Shown piece after piece: positions 60,681 to 64,000 of a stretch of DNA of 64,000 nucleotides. The position numbers and the translations under genes were made by a program. This DNA comes from Clostridioides difficile_A (GTDB lineage: Bacteria; Bacillota; Clostridia; Peptostreptococcales; Peptostreptococcaceae): contig OX246690.1 of NCBI GenBank assembly GCA_945909635.1, positions 1,178,001 to 1,242,000 on the forward strand, written 5' to 3'. The notes beneath the pieces are model-generated. The model saw only the letters and a list, made by a program, of their open reading frames with translations, made no database searches and was not told the origin of the DNA. The stretch's first letter is position 1, and the number at the start of each line of letters is the position of its first letter.

Positions 60681-61742
60681 ATGAACAAATCAAATAAAAA
60701 TTTAAAAAATATTTGGATAATATTAGGAGCTGTATCGATTTTTATGATGGTTATAATCTTTCAAAATAAGAATTGTAATATAAATAAAGAGACTCCAATA
60801 GAAGCTTTTACAATTAAGAATCATGATAAAAAATTTGTATATCCACTTGGCAACATAGTTGGAGTAAAAGCCAATACAGATGGTGTATTGGTCTTAGGAT
60901 ATGAGGAAGAAGATGTAGATTATATTGGAGGCATACAAATTGGCGACAATATAGTAAAAATAGATAATAAAAGGATAAAAAATGGTCAAGATGTATCAGA
61001 AATTCTAAATAAAGCTAAGAAAAGAAAAGTTGAAGTTACTTTTGAGAGAAAAAATAAATACAAGACAGAAGTAATAGAAACTAAAAAAGAGAATGGTAAA
61101 TATAAGCTTGGTCTTTGGGTAAGAGATAAGATATCTGGAATTGGAACTATGACTTTTTATGACCCTAGCATGGAAAAGTTCAAAGCAATTGGTCATGCCA
61201 TAAAAGATTCGGATACTAATGAACTATTAAAAATAAAACAAGGATATATATATAAGCCAGAAAAGCTAAAAATAGTAAAGGCTAGTAATGAAAAAATAGG
61301 TAAAATAAAAGGCGACTTTAATGATAGCAATTTAATGGGTAATTTCTCGAATAACTCAGAGTTAGGTATAAGTGGTAATATCACAGAGAAACAGAATAAA
61401 GAATTTAATTTAGCGAATAAAGAAATGCAATTGATAGAAGTTGGCCGCCCACAAGATGTAAAAATAGGAGATGCAGTCATTCTTTTTGAAGATAAAAATA
61501 AAAATATAACAAGCTATGATATAAAAATAGAAAGTATAGTATATGATAAAGGAAATTATAGAGATATGGTAATAAAAGTAGTAGATGATAAGTTATTGGA
61601 ATACACAGGAGGTATTGTGCAGGGGATGAGTGGAGCTCCAATAATACAAAATAATAAAATTATTGGTGCAATAACTCATGTTTTTAGAGATAATCCGAAA
61701 AAAGGATATGGTATTTTTATAGATGAAATGATAAAATTGTAG
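60681..61742 (+). CDS. spoIVB: SpoIVB serine peptidase (S55)
   Basis: Forespore-secreted protease for the sporulation checkpoint. N-terminal membrane/signal segment (about 10-27), PDZ domain (about 75-120: YIGGIQIGDNIVKID), and S55 catalytic domain with His (about 172) in AIGHAIKDSD and Ser (about 317) in QGMSGAPI. 353 residues, somewhat shorter than the about 425 of Bacillus subtilis. ATG behind AGGAG. Directly upstream of spo0A as in most spore formers. Confidence 0.95.
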   Translation: MNKSNKNLKNIWIILGAVSIFMMVIIFQNKNCNINKETPIEAFTIKNHDKKFVYPLGNIVGVKANTDGVLVLGYEEEDVDYIGGIQIGDNIVKIDNKRIKNGQDVSEILNKAKKRKVEVTFERKNKYKTEVIETKKENGKYKLGLWVRDKISGIGTMTFYDPSMEKFKAIGHAIKDSDTNELLKIKQGYIYKPEKLKIVKASNEKIGKIKGDFNDSNLMGNFSNNSELGISGNITEKQNKEFNLANKEMQLIEVGRPQDVKIGDAVILFEDKNKNITSYDIKIESIVYDKGNYRDMVIKVVDDKLLEYTGGIVQGMSGAPIIQNNKIIGAITHVFRDNPKKGYGIFIDEMIKL

Positions 61743-61782
61743 GTGAGGCATTAAAAAATTTTATTATTTTATCAATTATCTA

Positions 61783-61812
61783 GAAGGAATATAATTTTGA
61801 AGTGTCGAATAT
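61783..61812 (+). promoter_or_regulatory. Sigma-H promoter of spo0A
   Basis: GAAGGAATA (61783-61791), 12-base spacer, GTCGAATAT (61804-61812): full match to RnAGGAwWW-N11-12-RnnGAATww. It lies about 86 bases before the GTG start of spo0A. Confidence 0.85.
61803..61809 (+). promoter_or_regulatory. Spo0A box (0A box) overlapping the sigma-H -10
   Basis: TGTCGAA, the 0A-box core, overlaps the -10 of the sigma-H promoter, so Spo0A~P binding would act on its own transcription. Confidence 0.75.
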
Positions 61813-61897
61813 GCATTAGAGTAGATAATTAAGAGCAATTGTGTAAAAAGTTTAGTTTTCTGTAATAAGAAGATGTTTTTTAATGGGGGGATTTTTA

Positions 61898-62707
61898 GTG
61901 GAAAAAATCAAAATAGTTTTAGCAGATGACAATAAGGATTTTTGTCAGGTATTAAAAGAGTATTTGTCTAATGAGGATGATATCGATATATTAGGCATAG
62001 CTAAGGATGGAATTGAAGCATTAGACTTAGTAAAAAAGACACAACCGGACTTATTAATATTAGACGTAATAATGCCACATCTAGATGGATTAGGTGTAAT
62101 TGAAAAATTGAATACAATGGATATACCTAAAATGCCAAAAATAATAGTACTATCAGCAGTAGGTCAAGATAAGATAACTCAAAGCGCAATAAATCTAGGA
62201 GCAGATTACTACATAGTAAAGCCGTTTGATTTTGTTGTGTTTATAAACAGAATTAGAGAATTGGTTTCTAATAGAGTTGCTCAAGTTGAGCCAAAGCCTA
62301 GACCAGTTCAAGAAACTCAAATGACTAGAAGTGATTTCGTTAAGAATGTAGGGAATATAGAAACAGAAATCACAAATATAATACATGAAATAGGAGTACC
62401 AGCTCATATAAAAGGATATTTATATTTAAGAGAAGCAATAAAAATGGTTATTGATAATGTTGAGCTTTTAGGTGCAGTAACAAAAGAGTTATATCCAAGT
62501 ATAGCTAAAAAATTCAATACAACACCAAGTAGAGTTGAGAGAGCGATAAGACATGCGATAGAGGTTGCGTGGAGTAGAGGAAAAGTTGACACAATAAATC
62601 AACTATTTGGATATACAGTACACAATACTAAAGGAAAACCAACTAACTCGGAATTTATAGCAATGATTGCTGATAAATTAAGACTAGAGCATAGCATGGT
62701 TAAATAA
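61898..62707 (+). CDS. spo0A: Sporulation master response regulator Spo0A
   Basis: Two-domain response regulator that starts sporulation when phosphorylated. Receiver domain: acidic Asp10/Asp11 (LADDNKD) and phosphoacceptor Asp56 (LILDVIMPH). After a linker, the DNA-binding effector domain has IIHEIGVPAHIKGY, TTPSRVERAIRHAIEVAW and the end HNTKGKPTNSEFIAMIAD. I use the GTG at 61898 (269 residues), which gives Asp56 and has GGGGGG upstream; an ATG at 61883 would use the RBS bases as codons. A strong terminator follows. Confidence 0.97.
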   Translation: MEKIKIVLADDNKDFCQVLKEYLSNEDDIDILGIAKDGIEALDLVKKTQPDLLILDVIMPHLDGLGVIEKLNTMDIPKMPKIIVLSAVGQDKITQSAINLGADYYIVKPFDFVVFINRIRELVSNRVAQVEPKPRPVQETQMTRSDFVKNVGNIETEITNIIHEIGVPAHIKGYLYLREAIKMVIDNVELLGAVTKELYPSIAKKFNTTPSRVERAIRHAIEVAWSRGKVDTINQLFGYTVHNTKGKPTNSEFIAMIADKLRLEHSMVK

Positions 62708-62766
62708 ATAGACACAAAAAGTAGGGCTTTTTAATTAAGGCATTGGCGATAAATATGTATTACAAG

Positions 62767-62811
62767 TAGCGAAATGGTATAACCAGTAGGGTTATACTGT
62801 TTCGCTATTTT
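62767..62811 (+). terminator. Terminator after spo0A
   Basis: TAGCGAAA and GTATAACC pair with GGTTATAC and TTTCGCTA around an AGTAG loop; T-run follows. About 16 base pairs with one two-base mismatch. Confidence 0.92.
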
Positions 62812-63131
62812 AATAAGTATAAAATTTTTTCTTTATTTTTTCTTTACTATTCGTTCAATATATTAATATAATAAATTTATTTATACTATACTTATAGTAT
62901 ATGTCTTTATAAGTTACAAAATGGAAGGAGTTTATTTTTTAAGAATGAATGTTGAATAAAATATAATAAACTTTATATTTTAAAGAATATTGTTGAATGT
63001 GTTAAATAAAAAAATAATAGAATATAGTATTATAAATGCCAAAGATGCAAAACAAACTTAAAACATTTATTTTATTGTTAAGTAATGCTATAATATAATG
63101 TGATTTTAATAATGATAGTGGAGGTTTAAAA
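62812..63131. other. AT-rich intergenic region between spo0A and steA
   Basis: Contains an inverted repeat ATACTAT-ACTT-ATAGTAT (62883-62900) and an extended -10 TG-C-TATAAT (63086-63094) facing steA. A possible 12-codon frame at 62922 and a four-codon one at 62945 are too short to support. Nothing else is recognised. Confidence 0.5.
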
Positions 63132-64000
63132 ATGAGAGTCGAGGCCCCTATAAAAGTAGATCGAAAAACCAAAAAACTTGCTAAAAGAGTTGAAAGTGGG
63201 GAAATAGCAGTTATAAATCATATCGATATAGATGAAGTTGCTGCAAACTCTTTAGTAGAAGCTAAAATAAAACTTGTCATAAATGCGGCTCCTTCTATAA
63301 GTGGTAGGTATCCCAATAAAGGTCCAGGGATATTAACTGAAAATAATATACTAATAATTGATAATATTGGAGAAGAATTATTTGAAGAATTAAAAGAAGG
63401 AGAAACTATAGAAGTTGTAGATGGAAAGATATATAGAGAAGGAAAATTTTTAGGTGCAGGCGAAGTTTTAGACAAGTATGAAGTTTCACACCAAATAAAG
63501 GCTGCTTATGAGAATTTAGCTGTAGAATTGGATAGATTTATAGATAATACTATAGATTATGCTAAAAAAGAAAAAGGATTTATACTTGGAGAAGTAGAAA
63601 TTCCAAAAGTGAAAACTAATTACGCTAATAAACATGTATTGATAGTTGTGAGAGGTCAGGACTATAAAGAAGATTTGAGTACAATGCTTTCTTATATAGA
63701 AGAGGTAAAGCCAGTCTTGGTTGGTGTTGATGGTGGAGCAGATGCTTTAATTGAGTTTGGATATACTCCAGATGTAATTGTAGGAGATATGGATAGTGTA
63801 AGTGATGAAGCTTTAAAAAAGGCTAGCGAAATAGTAGTACATGCTTATACAGATGGAAGGGCTCCAGGTCTTAAGAGGGTTCAGGAATTAGGCCTAGATG
63901 CAATTGTATTTCCTGCACCAGGAACTAGTGAAGATATAGCTATGCTTATTGCTTATGAGTATAAGGCTGAGTTAATAGTAGCAGTTGGAACACATTCAAA
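63132..64000 (+). CDS. steA: SteA-like protein (thiamin-pyrophosphokinase-like fold), 3'-truncated by window edge
   Basis: First 289 or so residues of a protein of the family named after the corynebacterial cytokinetic-ring protein SteA, with a thiamin-pyrophosphokinase-like catalytic region (VGVDGGADALIEFGYTPDVIVGDMDSVSDEAL). The N-terminal part (residues 1-150) has GSAPSISGRYPN-type residues and a small strand-rich domain. ATG behind GTGGAGG. The frame is open to the last base. It is next to spo0A in many Clostridia. Function outside actinobacteria is unknown. Confidence 0.88.
   Translation, partial: MRVEAPIKVDRKTKKLAKRVESGEIAVINHIDIDEVAANSLVEAKIKLVINAAPSISGRYPNKGPGILTENNILIIDNIGEELFEELKEGETIEVVDGKIYREGKFLGAGEVLDKYEVSHQIKAAYENLAVELDRFIDNTIDYAKKEKGFILGEVEIPKVKTNYANKHVLIVVRGQDYKEDLSTMLSYIEEVKPVLVGVDGGADALIEFGYTPDVIVGDMDSVSDEALKKASEIVVHAYTDGRAPGLKRVQELGLDAIVFPAPGTSEDIAMLIAYEYKAELIVAVGTHS

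Noticed and set aside
61883..61897. Longer Spo0A from the ATG at 61883
   Set aside because: The extra codons are the Shine-Dalgarno run of G; the GTG at 61898 gives Asp56 as phosphoacceptor.
62922..62960. 12-codon frame between spo0A and steA
   Set aside because: No clear ribosome-binding site for its ATG and no recognisable peptide.
1..64000. CRISPR arrays, tRNA/rRNA genes, insertion sequences or prophage
   Set aside because: No regularly spaced repeats, no cloverleaf or rRNA sequence, and no transposase or phage structural genes seen; the only recombinase is the RecV-like protein.

Overview
The window is an AT-rich, low-GC Gram-positive chromosome segment of core genes from an anaerobic, endospore-forming clostridium. 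Gene order and individual proteins point strongly to Clostridioides difficile. The evidence includes clostridial minCDE-rodA, the spoIIIAA-AH to spo0A block, an electron-confurcating lactate dehydrogenase cluster, and a short tyrosine recombinase in the place where I remember RecV (CD1167 of strain 630). The species call rests on memory of gene order and was not searched. I see no prophage, insertion sequence, CRISPR array, rRNA or tRNA.

Layout. 1-5.1 kb holds the end of a cell-wall/division cluster: the C-terminal part of a PBP2-type transpeptidase, minC, minD, minE, rodA and mgsA. 5.1-6.3 kb is a flavodiiron protein on the minus strand. 6.6-13.5 kb is a ribosome/RNA cluster: a radical SAM protein, a DUF2344 protein, RNase G, L21 behind an L21 leader, the Prp protease, L27, ObgE and YhbY. 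At 13.5-15 kb a SAM-I riboswitch precedes homoserine dehydrogenase. At 15-17.2 kb are a RecV-like recombinase and a YlbJ-like sporulation membrane protein, both on the minus strand. 17.3-22.9 kb is a lactate-use operon: GntR regulator, LarA racemase, EtfB, EtfA with a ferredoxin-like extension, and an FAD lactate dehydrogenase.

23-34 kb holds tmcAL (minus), ackA, the DUF177-rpmF pair behind a perfect consensus promoter, and the fatty-acid operon fapR-plsX-fabH-fabK-fabD-fabG-acpP-fabF with a near-perfect FapR box over its start site. 34-40.6 kb is a signalling/accessory stretch: a TPR-GGDEF diguanylate cyclase, a sigma-54 activator, and a small operon (TSCPD protein, class-I glutamine amidotransferase/peptidase C26, amino-acid permease) behind a clear sigma-54 promoter. 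A GNAT enzyme and class III fructose-bisphosphatase follow.

43.6-49 kb is the complete spoIIIA operon. 49-58.4 kb holds asp23, nusB, a TsaD/Kae1 paralogue, xseA, xseB, ispA, a YuiD-like protein, dxs, tlyA and recN. 58.6-64 kb holds an unrecognised membrane-anchored protein, two GNAT enzymes (minus), spoIVB, spo0A with overlapping sigma-H and Spo0A sites, and the 5' part of steA.

The most useful second-look items are regulatory: the sigma-54 promoter beside its likely activator, the FapR box, the spo0A promoter architecture, a perfect inverted repeat upstream of the RecV-like gene, and a perfect hairpin between a strong Shine-Dalgarno and its start codon. I did not find a clearly new multi-gene system; the best uncharacterised candidates are the sigma-54 operon and the orphan protein at 58.6 kb.
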